DNA of 64,000 nt from NCBI RefSeq assembly GCF_003612565.1, contig NZ_RAZG01000016.1, positions 1 to 64,000 on the forward strand, written 5' to 3'. Below, one piece after another: positions 43,438 through 52,748 of this stretch. A program made the position numbers and the translations under genes. The notes under the pieces are model-generated. The model was not told the DNA's origin, made no database searches, and was given only the letters and a program-made list of their open reading frames with translations. Source of the DNA: Roseburia sp. 1XD42-69. GTDB lineage: Bacteria > Bacillota > Clostridia > Lachnospirales > Lachnospiraceae. Position 1 is the stretch's first letter; every line of letters begins with the position of its first letter.

Positions 43438-46400
43438 TTATTTGTATAACTCAACCAATCTTAACAGATGCTCATAGCGGTCTTTCGCTGCCTGCTCAGA
43501 CTCTTTGAACAGTTTTTCTGCTCTGTCCGGGAAGGAACGAGCCAGTCTGCTGTAACGTGTCTCGTTATTTAAGAACTCCTGGTATGTTCCGTCACCAGGT
43601 TTGGATGTCAGGGTAAATGGATTCTTTCCTTCTGCCTTTAATGCGGGGTTGAAGGAGAAGAGGTTCCAGTAACCTGCTCCAACTGCTTTCTTCATCTCAT
43701 CCTGGCAGTGGTTCATTCCACCCTTCACACCGTGGAGCTCACAGGGAGCGTAACCGATGATTAAGGAAGGTCCGTTGTAAGCCTCAGCTTCTGCCAAAAC
43801 TTTAACTGCCTGTGCCATGTTAGCGCCAAGGGCGATCTGTGCTACATATACATAGCCATAGCTCATAGCGATTTCTGCAAGGCTCTTCTTGCCGATATCT
43901 TTACCTGCTGCAGCAAACTGGCAAACCTCACCGATATTGGAAGCTTTGGAAGCCTGGCCGCCGGTGTTGGAGTACATCTCGGTATCGAATACCATAACGT
44001 TTACGTTCTCGCCGGAAGCAAGTACATGGTCTAATCCGCCGAATCCGATATCATAAGCCCATCCGTCACCGCCGAAGATCCAAATAGATTTCTTAGCAAG
44101 GTAATCTTTCTTCTCAAGGGCTGCCTTAGCGTCCGGGCATCCTGCGGATGCAGCTTTCTCAAGCTCTGCTACAAGCGCTTCCGTTGCAGGGGTATTGGCC
44201 TTGGTATCATTCTTTGTCTCCATAAATTTGTCAAATGCAGCTTTTAACTCTGCGCTTGCCTTATCGCTTCCTGCACATTTCTCTGCGCTTGCGATTGCCT
44301 GGTCACGGAGAACTCTCTGACCGATTTCCATACCTAAACCATGCTCTGCGTTGTCCTCGAATAAGGAGTTTGCCCAAGCCGGTCCCTTTTGGGAATCTTT
44401 ATTTACGGTATATGGTGATGTAGCTGCAGGTCCGCCCCAGATGGAAGAACATCCGGTAGCATTGCTGATGTACATATGCTCACCAAATAACTGTGTGATA
44501 AGTCTTGCATAAGATGTCTCTGCACATCCTGCACAGGAGCCTGAGAACTCAAGCAGCGGCTGGTTGAACTGAGAACCTTTTACAGTATTGTCTGCAGGCA
44601 TTCCAGGTTTCTTGCCTACGTTTGCTACCAAGTAATCGAATACCGGCTGCTCTTCTGCCTGGGATTCCTGGGGAACCATAGCGATAGCGCCCACCGGACA
44701 TACGGTAATACACTCGCCGCATCCCATACAGTCTAAAGGAGATACGCTCATCGTATATTTGTACTCGCTTGCCTTTGGCTTTGTATCTGCAAGTTTGATG
44801 TTGCCCGGAGCTGCTTTTACCTCGTCCTCGCTTAACATAAACGGACGGATGGTTGCATGGGAACATACAAATGCACACTGGTTACACTGGATACATTTCT
44901 CAGCATCCCAGGTAGGAACCGTTACGGCTGTACCGCGCTTCTCGTATGCTGCTGCACCGTGCTCGAACTGGCCGTCCGGGTTACCCATAAATGCGGAAAC
45001 CGGAAGGGAATCGCCGTCCATAAGGGAAATGGGATTCATCAGCTCTTTTACCATCTTTACAGTTTCCGGACGTCCCTTTAACTCTGCAGGAGCAGGATCT
45101 GCTGCCGGGTTAGACCAGGAAGCGGGAATCTCTACTTTATGTACTGCGTCCACACCTGCATCAATAGCTTTGTAGTTCATGTTGACAACATCGTCACCCT
45201 TCTTGCCGTAGGATTTCTTTGCTGCCTGTTTCATAAAGTCAACTGCATCATCGATAGGCATTACATTTGCCAGTTTGAAGAATGCGGACTGTAAAATCGT
45301 GTTGGTACGTTTGCCCATACCGATTTCGATTGCCTTGTCGATAGCGTTAATGGTGTATAACTGGATATTGTTGTCGGCAATGTATTTCTTTGCCTCTGCG
45401 TTTAAGTGGTGCTCTAACTCTTCGTCTGACCACTGGCAGTTAATCATAAATACTCCGCCTGGTTTTACATCCTGTACCATCTTGAATCCCTTGTTTACAT
45501 ATGCAGGATTGTGACATGCAACAAAGTCAGCCTGGTTAATGTAGTACGGGCTTCTGATTGGCTTGTCGCCGAATCTCAAATGGGAAACGGTAACACCGCC
45601 TGTTTTCTTGGAGTCATACTGGAAGTATGCCTGGATAAATTTATCTGTGTGGTCACCGATAATCTTTGTGGAGTTCTTGTTGGCGCCAACGGTACCGTCT
45701 CCGCCAAGACCCCAGAACTTACACTCAACCGTACCCTCTGCCGCTGTGATAGGAGCAGGTTTTACTTCCGGTAAGCTAAGGTTTGTCACGTCATCCACGA
45801 TACCCATGGTAAAGCGTGGTTTCGGAGCGTCTTTCTCCAGCTCTTTAAATACTGCAAATACGGAAGAAGGAGGTGTGTCTTTGGAGCCTAATCCGTAACG
45901 TCCGCCTACCAGCACGATATCATTTAATCCTGCCTCACGAAGGGTAGCTGCAACGTCTAAGTACAGAGGATCTCCAAGAGAGCCGGGCTCTTTTGTCCTG
46001 TCTAATACGGCAACTTTCTTTGCTGTCTTTGGAAGAGCTTTTACGAAAGCATCGGAAACCCATGGACGGTACAGACGTACCTTAACCAGTCCGACTTTCT
46101 CTCCCTTTGCGGTGAGGTAATCGATAACTTCCTCTGCCACATCATTTAAGGAACCCATAGCTACGATTACACGGTCAGCATCCTCTGCGCCGTAGTAATT
46201 GAACAGGCCATAGTTTGTCCCAAGTTTTTCATTAATTTTAGCCATATACTTCTCAACAATTGCAGGAAGTTCATTGTAAGCTGTGTTACAAGCCTCTCTG
46301 TGCTGGAAGAATACGTCTCCGTTCTCGTGGGAACCACGCATAGCCGGATGCTCCGGATTTAATGCATGTGCACGGAAGGCTGCTACGGAATCCATGTTGC

Positions 46401-46983
46401 ACATTTCTTTCAAATCTGCATAATCCCACTTTTCAATTTTCTGAATCTCATGGGATGTACGGAATCCGTCAAAGAAGTTGATAAAGGGAACTTTACCCTC
46501 GATAGTTGCAAGGTGTGCAACAGGGCTTAAGTCCATAACTTCCTGAGGGTTAGTCTCGCAAAGCATAGCGAAACCGGTCTGGCGGCAAGCGTATACGTCG
46601 CTGTGGTCACCGAAAATGTTAAGAGACTGGGTAGCTACGGTACGTGCGGACACATCAAATACACAGGGAAGCATCTCGCCTGCAATTTTGTACATATTGG
46701 GGATCATAAGTAAAAGTCCCTGGGAAGCAGTAAAGGTTGTGGTTAAGGCACCTGCTGCCAAAGAACCGTGAACAGCGCCTGCTGCTCCTGCTTCGGACTC
46801 CATCTCAACCACTTTCACCTGGTTTCCAAAAATGTTCTCCTGTCCTGCTGCGGACCACTGGTCAACCGTGTCAGCCATTGGGCTTGACGGGGTAATTGGG
46901 TAAATGGCGGCAACATCTGTAAAGGCATACGCTACATGAGCAGCGGCCGTATTACCGTCCATTGACTGTTTTGCTCTAGACAT
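43438..46983 (-). CDS. nifJ: Pyruvate:ferredoxin (flavodoxin) oxidoreductase, paralogue 2
   Basis: Same reaction and domain order as paralogue 1, 1181 residues: VAYAFTDVAAIYPITPSSPM, GLGGDGTVGANKNSTKIIGD, ferredoxin motifs CIQCNQCAFVCSHATIRP and CMGCGECITVCPVGAIAM, CAGCAETSYARL and NTGGQASKASNIGE. It has its own consensus promoter, AGGAGG ribosome site and strong terminator, and its codon choice looks smoother than that of paralogue 1. I infer that this is the main catabolic enzyme. The window shows no separate subunit genes. Confidence 0.96.
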   Translation of the reverse strand: MSRAKQSMDGNTAAAHVAYAFTDVAAIYPITPSSPMADTVDQWSAAGQENIFGNQVKVVEMESEAGAAGAVHGSLAAGALTTTFTASQGLLLMIPNMYKIAGEMLPCVFDVSARTVATQSLNIFGDHSDVYACRQTGFAMLCETNPQEVMDLSPVAHLATIEGKVPFINFFDGFRTSHEIQKIEKWDYADLKEMCNMDSVAAFRAHALNPEHPAMRGSHENGDVFFQHREACNTAYNELPAIVEKYMAKINEKLGTNYGLFNYYGAEDADRVIVAMGSLNDVAEEVIDYLTAKGEKVGLVKVRLYRPWVSDAFVKALPKTAKKVAVLDRTKEPGSLGDPLYLDVAATLREAGLNDIVLVGGRYGLGSKDTPPSSVFAVFKELEKDAPKPRFTMGIVDDVTNLSLPEVKPAPITAAEGTVECKFWGLGGDGTVGANKNSTKIIGDHTDKFIQAYFQYDSKKTGGVTVSHLRFGDKPIRSPYYINQADFVACHNPAYVNKGFKMVQDVKPGGVFMINCQWSDEELEHHLNAEAKKYIADNNIQLYTINAIDKAIEIGMGKRTNTILQSAFFKLANVMPIDDAVDFMKQAAKKSYGKKGDDVVNMNYKAIDAGVDAVHKVEIPASWSNPAADPAPAELKGRPETVKMVKELMNPISLMDGDSLPVSAFMGNPDGQFEHGAAAYEKRGTAVTVPTWDAEKCIQCNQCAFVCSHATIRPFMLSEDEVKAAPGNIKLADTKPKASEYKYTMSVSPLDCMGCGECITVCPVGAIAMVPQESQAEEQPVFDYLVANVGKKPGMPADNTVKGSQFNQPLLEFSGSCAGCAETSYARLITQLFGEHMYISNATGCSSIWGGPAATSPYTVNKDSQKGPAWANSLFEDNAEHGLGMEIGQRVLRDQAIASAEKCAGSDKASAELKAAFDKFMETKNDTKANTPATEALVAELEKAASAGCPDAKAALEKKDYLAKKSIWIFGGDGWAYDIGFGGLDHVLASGENVNVMVFDTEMYSNTGGQASKASNIGEVCQFAAAGKDIGKKSLAEIAMSYGYVYVAQIALGANMAQAVKVLAEAEAYNGPSLIIGYAPCELHGVKGGMNHCQDEMKKAVGAGYWNLFSFNPALKAEGKNPFTLTSKPGDGTYQEFLNNETRYSRLARSFPDRAEKLFKESEQAAKDRYEHLLRLVELYK

Positions 46984-47056
46984 TTGATTTCCTCCTTAAA
47001 AGATTAATGTTGCTAGACTTCATGGCAGTTTCTGTTGGAACTGCCTCTAATATATA

Positions 47057-47085
47057 AATATATAGAAATTGTGCCAAAAAATCAA
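47057..47085 (-). promoter_or_regulatory. Promoter of the second nifJ
   Basis: On the minus strand TTGATT (plus 47080-47085), a 17-bp spacer and TATATT (plus 47057-47062) lie 74 bp before the start codon. Confidence 0.65.
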
Positions 47086-47323
47086 TAGTTTCGACTACTT
47101 TTTTTGGTATAAAATTTAGAACATTAGAACAAGTGTATCTCCATATATGATAGCTTTAAATTTCTTTACTGCATGCAGGGAAATAGGACAACTCCTAAAA
47201 AATAGTATGAAATTTACCCCTTTCATATTCCGGTAATTTTTCTAATTTGGCATCCCAATCCCAAATCATATATAATCCACCCATAGAAATTCTATGAAAT
47301 ACGCCAAAAAATGAGGAACCTGA

Positions 47324-47767
47324 ATGAACCAAGCCATACTCCAAACCACCCCCGAACTTAAATTCGCAATCTGTGAAGACAGCCCGGCCCACCTTTCCCA
47401 TAACCACCAAATCCTCCGGCGAAACTTGGGAGATGCCCAGCCTGTCTTTTCCCTCTACATTTCGGGAAAGGAACTGCTGGATATCCTGATAAAAATGAAA
47501 TATCCGAAAATAATTTCCCGTAATATCAGCATAACTGTTTCGGGAAACTTCCATGGAATTTCCTATATGGAGCCTATGGACATCTGCATCATATTTTCCA
47601 ACGCCCTGGACAATGCCATAGAAGCCTGTGAAAAAATTTCGGACAATCCTTATATTTTTCTGGGAATAAAAAAATTTTCCTTATATGCCCGGGCATCAAA
47701 ACTGCCGAATCAGCAAATCACTGTTCTCCACAAAATCCATAATATTTTGAAATCCCAGACGCTCTAA
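47324..47767 (+). pseudogene. Chimeric remnant: LytTR-type receiver start fused to GHKL kinase piece
   Basis: The frame begins LKFAICEDSPAHLSHNHQIL and SGKELLDIL, as in the receiver domain of an AgrA/LytR response regulator, but stops after about 50 residues. It continues ISITVSGNFHGISYMEPMDI and IFSNALDNAIEACEKIS, the N box region of a GHKL histidine kinase. The G boxes, the receiver Asp region and the output domain are missing. I read it as a deletion that joined an adjacent regulator and kinase. Its end overlaps the opposite-strand hydrogenase-like gene. Confidence 0.7.
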
Positions 47768-48922
47768 CAATTCCCTGACAAAGGGATTTTCCAAAGGCGT
47801 CTTAAATTCTGCCTTCTCCCCGTAAGAATCCACATATCCTCTGCCTTCCTCTGAGGGAATCATAGCTTTTGGGCCGCCCACACAGCCCCCTTTGCACCCC
47901 ATCCCCTCGAAAAAGTTTGCATTTATTTCACCGTTTTTTACGGCTTCAATCATCTTCTTGCAGTCCGGCACCCCGTCCGCCTGCATAGCATTTACTTTAA
48001 TCGCCTTATCCGGGTCTAACTGGTTTACCGTCTCTTTCACCGCCTGGCTTACCCCTCCTGTCCTGGCGTAAATCCGCCCGGCTTTTGAGGAATGTTCTTT
48101 CTTTTCCTCCTCCAAATCCTCAATTTTCAAATCCGCCGTCTCAAAAATCTCCGCCGTCTCCTGAAACGTCAGCACATAATCCACCGCATCTTTGATATCC
48201 TCCTCCTTCGCTTCCCTCTTTTTTGCCATACATGGGCCGATAAATACCGTCACAGCGTCAGGATGGAGTTTCTTTACCACCCTCCCGGCGGCAATCATGG
48301 GAGATACTGCACCAGGCACATGGGGAGCCAGCTCCTTGTAAATTCCCCGTATCATGGAAATCCAGATGGGACAGCAGCAGCTTGTAAGCTGGAAATCCCC
48401 CTCTTTTTTCACATGACGGTCAAATTCCAGGGCTTCTTTTAATGTGAGGATATCCGCAAAAACCGCCACCTCCACCATACCCTGAAATCCCAGCGCCTTA
48501 AAAGCGCTCCGCAGACGTCCCGGAGTTGCTTTTTCCCCAAACTGCCCGGTAAAGGCTGGGGCAATCAAGGCGTACACCGGCCTTTTCCCCTCATCCAACG
48601 CCTGTAAAACCGGATAAATTTCCCGGTTCTCCTTGATGTGCCCCAGCTTGCACACATTGACGCAGACGCCGCAGCCCACGCACTTTTTCGGATGAATCAT
48701 CACTTTCCCCTCTCCGGTCTTTTCTATGGCCCCAAAGTCACAGCTTTTGATGCAGGCAGCCTCCGGCCCGCAGTCTCTACATTCCCCGGAATGAATCACC
48801 GGCGCATATTTTTCTGGGTGAAGAAGGCAATCCAAAGACTCATCTTCCTTTTTTCCAACGTCTCTGCCCCTCTCCATTTCCTGCTCTGCAATTTTGTGAT
48901 ATAACTCTTTTAATGTCTTCAT
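47696..48922 (-). CDS. Short [FeFe]-hydrogenase-like iron-sulfur protein
   Basis: This 408-residue protein has two 4Fe-4S motifs near the N terminus (Cys48-Cys61 in CRDCGPEAACIKSC and Cys81-Cys91 in CVGCGVCVNVC) followed by an H-cluster domain. Its cluster ligands are in TSCCCPIW (182-184), GPCMAKK (Cys231) and GMGCKGGCVGG (Cys343, Cys347). Canonical catalytic enzymes have TSCCPGW and MPCTAKK, so this is a divergent type; the TSCCCP motif recalls the less studied group B enzymes (from memory). Hydrogen production from ferredoxin reduced by the neighbouring oxidoreductases is likely but not shown. A sensory or electron-transfer role remains possible. Confidence 0.85.
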   Translation of the reverse strand: MKTLKELYHKIAEQEMERGRDVGKKEDESLDCLLHPEKYAPVIHSGECRDCGPEAACIKSCDFGAIEKTGEGKVMIHPKKCVGCGVCVNVCKLGHIKENREIYPVLQALDEGKRPVYALIAPAFTGQFGEKATPGRLRSAFKALGFQGMVEVAVFADILTLKEALEFDRHVKKEGDFQLTSCCCPIWISMIRGIYKELAPHVPGAVSPMIAAGRVVKKLHPDAVTVFIGPCMAKKREAKEEDIKDAVDYVLTFQETAEIFETADLKIEDLEEEKKEHSSKAGRIYARTGGVSQAVKETVNQLDPDKAIKVNAMQADGVPDCKKMIEAVKNGEINANFFEGMGCKGGCVGGPKAMIPSEEGRGYVDSYGEKAEFKTPLENPFVRELLERLGFQNIMDFVENSDLLIRQF

Positions 48923-49029
48923 GCTCCGCTCCTTTTTTACACGTATTACTCATAACTATCCCCCTTTTTTTAAGCATTATTCCATCCAAGACAATCCTGT
49001 GAAATTTTGTCCTGTTTTTTCCTGCAAAA

Positions 49030-49058
49030 TTGACAATTCCATACAAATGTACTATAAT
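49030..49058 (+). promoter_or_regulatory. Promoter of the chemotaxis receptor gene
   Basis: TTGACA (49030-49035), a 17-bp spacer and TATAAT (49053-49058): a perfect consensus sigma-A promoter with a leader of about 105 bp before the start. Confidence 0.85.
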
Positions 49059-49168
49059 GTTTCTGTAGAAAATTAGGTAGTTTTTTAATTATTATTTAAG
49101 TTAGAACCATTAACTTTCCTTGTTTTTCTACAAAATTTTACTATTTTTATTATAAGGAGAGAGCTAAA

Positions 49169-50641
49169 GTGCAGACAATGAAAAATGAAGAAAAACTAGT
49201 AAATAATATTATGTTTCTTTATATCCTTGGCGTGGCAGTTTCCGGTTGGGGATTTGTTATGATTATGTTAAACGGCGGAGTCCGGGAATGTATTTTTCTC
49301 TTATCTGGCGTATGTGCAGTAATCACCAAACTTCTGGAAAACCAACTGGGCAGCAGGACAAAATATGTATATGCCTGCATTCCCCCCATCATCGGCTCCA
49401 TTACAATCGCAGTCTGCGCCCCAAGCCCTTCTCCCGGCTATATATGCCTGACTCATTACTATTTTGTGGCTACGCTGCTCCTTGTTCCATATTACAACCA
49501 GAAACTGCTGAAAGTGAGCACAATTGTAACCATTGTAGTGAATGCGGCAATGATGTTTGTATGTCCGGAAGGCTATTGGAAACTCCACCTTCCCATCGGA
49601 TGGCTTTTCACAGGAATTGTATACCTGGTGTTATTTGCTGCATGCTGCTTCATTGTATACCGGGTAACCACTTTGTTCCTGGTAGTGGAAGAAAAGGGAA
49701 GCGAAGTGGAAGATGTTTTGGATTCCGTACAGAACCTTTCCCAAAAACTCTCCAGCGCAGGAACTGCACTCTCCCAGGTTTCAGAAAGTGAAAGCGCTTC
49801 TGCCGAAGAACTGGCTACAACCAGTGAACAGTTGGTGTTAAACAGCAATATCCTAAGTTCCAAAACAGACGAGAGCATGAACAACCTCAGCGAATTGAAA
49901 GAATGGGAAAGCGTTGTGGCTGACAATGTGGAGAAAGTAGAAAATACCTCCAAGGATCTGCTGAATAAATCTATGGAAAATGAAAAGCTTTTAAATGATT
50001 TACATAAAATTAACGGCGAAGTTTCGGAATCCATGAAACTCACAACAGACGTGGCACAAAAACTTTCAGATACCGTACAGGAAATCGGTGTTACCTTAAA
50101 ACTTATCAGCGATATCTCCTCTTCCACTAACCTTTTGGCATTAAACGCCTCCATTGAGGCGGCAAGGGCCGGGGAAGCGGGAAAAGGATTTGCAGTGGTG
50201 GCAACGGAAGTGGGCAACCTGGCCAACAGCACCCAGGAATCTTTAAGGGTCGTTGAGTCAGTTATCGAACGGGTACAGCAAAATGTAAGAGAAATTACCA
50301 TGCAGGTAGAAGAAAACTCCTCCAAACTTGGAACCCAGAATGAGTATTTTGCAAATGTATTCCAGAGTATGCAGGATATGACGGCACTTCTCAACGTCTC
50401 CTTAACCGCCATTGGAACCATGGGGGATACGTATAATAAGCAGGCCGAGGTAATTGAACGGACCGTGTCTATTAACCAGGATATCGCAGAGAGCATCCGA
50501 AGTGAAAATGAGCAGTTTAATTCTATTAACGCCATGGCTGAGAACAATGCAAGTGATACGGCTGAAGTGGCAAAACAGGCCGGAGCCATCAATGAAATGG
50601 TGGACGAAATGAACAGAATATTAAAGCAGGATCCATCTTAA
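49169..50641 (+). CDS. Methyl-accepting chemotaxis protein
   Basis: This 490-residue receptor has six or so N-terminal membrane segments (to about residue 175) with very short loops instead of a large outer ligand domain, then a cytoplasmic signalling coiled coil. The hairpin tip reads [20 protein letters not shown] with the conserved [15 protein letters not shown]. The start is GTG (GGAGAGAGCTAAA upstream). Signals may be sensed in the membrane. No chemotaxis genes are adjacent; a second receptor ends at the right edge of the window. Confidence 0.92.
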   Translation: MQTMKNEEKLVNNIMFLYILGVAVSGWGFVMIMLNGGVRECIFLLSGVCAVITKLLENQLGSRTKYVYACIPPIIGSITIAVCAPSPSPGYICLTHYYFVATLLLVPYYNQKLLKVSTIVTIVVNAAMMFVCPEGYWKLHLPIGWLFTGIVYLVLFAACCFIVYRVTTLFLVVEEKGSEVEDVLDSVQNLSQKLSSAGTALSQVSESESASAEELATTSEQLVLNSNILSSKTDESMNNLSELKEWESVVADNVEKVENTSKDLLNKSMENEKLLNDLHKINGEVSESMKLTTDVAQKLSDTVQEIGVTLKLISDISSSTNLLALNASIEAARAGEAGKGFAVVATEVGNLANSTQESLRVVESVIERVQQNVREITMQVEENSSKLGTQNEYFANVFQSMQDMTALLNVSLTAIGTMGDTYNKQAEVIERTVSINQDIAESIRSENEQFNSINAMAENNASDTAEVAKQAGAINEMVDEMNRILKQDPS

Positions 50642-50656
50642 AAACAGTTACGCCAT

Positions 50657-50695
50657 AAATCGCCGCCCAATCTGGGCGGCGGTATTTATTTTACT
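50657..50695 (+). terminator. Terminator of the chemotaxis receptor gene
   Basis: CGCCGCCCA (50661-50669) and TGGGCGGCG (50673-50681) with a 3-nt loop, followed by TATTTATTTTA. Confidence 0.85.
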
Positions 50696-50726
50696 CCCAT
50701 CTTCTCACAAAACAGCAGAAAAAGGC

Positions 50727-50754
50727 TTGCAAAATGGGCAAGTTTATGTAAAAT
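50727..50754 (+). promoter_or_regulatory. Probable promoter of the ABC-F gene
   Basis: TTGCAA (50727-50732), a 16-bp spacer and TAAAAT (50749-50754). An AAGAAAGGTAATAG ribosome site precedes the gene. Confidence 0.55.
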
Positions 50755-50802
50755 AGAAATGATTGCATATTAACAGGAATTTAAGAAAGAAAGGTAATAG
50801 TT

Positions 50803-52443
50803 ATGATACAGGCAAGTAATATCACATTGCGGCTGGGAAAAAAGGCATTATTTGAAGAAGTCAATATTAAATTTACAGAGGGAAACTGCTACGGCTTAAT
50901 CGGAGCCAACGGTGCAGGAAAATCCACATTTTTAAAAATTTTATCCGGGCAGCTTGAGCCAACCAACGGGGAAGTTATTGTCTCCCCTGGACAACGTCTC
51001 TCCTTCTTACAGCAGGACCATTTTAAATATGATGAATTTCAGGTGTTAGACACCGTAATCATGGGCAACCGCCGGCTCTATGACATTATGAAAGAAAAAG
51101 ATGCTATCTACATGAAAGAAGATTTTTCCGATGAGGACGGCATCCGTGCCAGTGAACTGGAAGCAGAATTTGCTGACATGGACGGCTGGAATGCGGAAAG
51201 TGATGCCGCTACCCTTTTAAACGGCCTCGGCATTCCCACAGAGGAGCACTATCTTCTCATGAAAGAGCTCCCCGGCGCCGCCAAAGTAAAAGTTCTTTTA
51301 GCCCAGGCCCTCTTTGGAAATCCTGATATCCTCCTTTTGGATGAGCCTACCAACCACCTGGATTTAGATGCCATTGCATGGCTGGAAGAATTTCTAATCA
51401 ACTTTGACAACACGGTGATTGTGGTATCCCATGACAGGTATTTCTTAAACAAAGTCTGCACCAACATCGCAGATATTGATTACGGAAAAATACAGCTCTA
51501 CGCCGGAAACTATGATTTCTGGTACGAGTCCAGCCAGCTTCTTGTAAAACAAATGAAAGAGGCAAACAAGAAAAAGGAAGAAAAAATCAAAGAGCTCCAG
51601 GAATTTATCTCCCGCTTCTCTGCCAACGCCTCAAAGTCAAAACAGGCGACTTCCAGAAAACGGGCCTTGGAAAAAATCCAGTTGGATGAAATCCGCCCTT
51701 CCAGCCGGAAATATCCCTATATTGATTTCCGCCCCTCCAGGGATATCGGAAATGAAGTCCTTATGGTGGAAAATTTAAGCAAAACCATTGACGGGGTAAA
51801 GGTTTTGGACAATATCTCCTTTATCCTGGGACATGACGATAAAGTGGCCTTTGTAGGAGGCAATGAATTTGCGAAAACCATTTTATTTAAAATTATTACA
51901 GGGGAAATGGAGCCGGATGAGGGATCCTACAAATGGGGAATCACCACCTCCCAGTCCTACTTTCCAAAAGACAACACTGCAATCTTCGACACAGATTTAA
52001 TTATTGTAGACTGGCTTACCCAGTTCTCCGAAATCAAAGACGCCACCTATGTCCGGGGATTTTTGGGAAGAATGCTATTTGCCGGGGAGGACGGTGTAAA
52101 GAAAATGCGGGTCTTATCCGGAGGAGAAAAAGTCCGGGTGCTATTATCCCGAATGATGATTGAGGCATCCAACGTGCTGATTTTAGATGAGCCCACAGAC
52201 CATTTGGATATGGAAAGCATCACCGCCTTAAACAACGGACTGATAAAATTCCCGGGAGTCATACTCTTCTCTTCCAGGGATCACCAGGTAGTGGAGACGA
52301 CGGCAAACCGCATTATTGAAATTTTGCCCGATGGAACTATTGTTGATAAGATTACTACCTACGACGAATATCTGGAAAGTGACGAGATGGCGAGAAAACG
52401 TTCTGTTTACTCCATGTCCGCTTCCGACGAGGAAGACAATTAA
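50803..52443 (+). CDS. ABC-F family ATPase (YbiT-like)
   Basis: This 546-residue protein has two ABC ATPase domains and no membrane part; ABC-F proteins bind the ribosomal E site. Domain 1 has Walker A IGANGAGKSTF and Walker B ILLLDEPTNHLD. Between the domains lies the P-site linker rich in Lys and Glu (KEEKIKELQEFISRFSANAS). Domain 2 has signature LSGGEKVRVLLSR and VLILDEPTDHLD, but its P loop reads GGNEFAKT, lacking the usual glycines. I recall similar NEXAKT loops in YbiT-type relatives. It is probably a translation factor, not an antibiotic-resistance protein. Confidence 0.92.
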   Translation: MIQASNITLRLGKKALFEEVNIKFTEGNCYGLIGANGAGKSTFLKILSGQLEPTNGEVIVSPGQRLSFLQQDHFKYDEFQVLDTVIMGNRRLYDIMKEKDAIYMKEDFSDEDGIRASELEAEFADMDGWNAESDAATLLNGLGIPTEEHYLLMKELPGAAKVKVLLAQALFGNPDILLLDEPTNHLDLDAIAWLEEFLINFDNTVIVVSHDRYFLNKVCTNIADIDYGKIQLYAGNYDFWYESSQLLVKQMKEANKKKEEKIKELQEFISRFSANASKSKQATSRKRALEKIQLDEIRPSSRKYPYIDFRPSRDIGNEVLMVENLSKTIDGVKVLDNISFILGHDDKVAFVGGNEFAKTILFKIITGEMEPDEGSYKWGITTSQSYFPKDNTAIFDTDLIIVDWLTQFSEIKDATYVRGFLGRMLFAGEDGVKKMRVLSGGEKVRVLLSRMMIEASNVLILDEPTDHLDMESITALNNGLIKFPGVILFSSRDHQVVETTANRIIEILPDGTIVDKITTYDEYLESDEMARKRSVYSMSASDEEDN

Positions 52444-52445
52444 AT

Positions 52446-52487
52446 AAAAAAAGAAGGCAGGACACATAAATCCGCCTTCTTTTTTTA
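52446..52487 (+). terminator. Terminator of the ABC-F gene
   Basis: AAAAAAAGAAGGC (52446-52458) and GCCTTCTTTTTTT (52474-52486) form a perfect stem with T runs on both strands, so it may serve both directions. The 260 bp from here to the antiporter end hold no supported gene. Confidence 0.9.
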
Positions 52488-52748
52488 TTCAGTTTTACCA
52501 AACACTCCCATGTTTTTTTCTTCTTTTTCGTCAGAATTTACAATCCATTCTTTGTTTGTTCATAGTTTATTCATAAATAATTGCTATACTATAATTGTTC
52601 AAAGGAACAGTGCTTTTGATAAACAGTGATAAATTTTTTCATAATAGCCTCGGCATCTACGGATGCCGGGGCACTCCTCATTTTATGGCATATTTTCTCC
52701 GCCTTGACCTGGAGGGCTGCCACAGCCTCCTTCTTTTTCCAGACACTG

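Noticed and set aside
47195-47554. Minus-strand frame of 119 codons opposite the regulator-kinase chimera
   Set aside because: The opposite frame shows clear receiver and GHKL motifs; this one has none.
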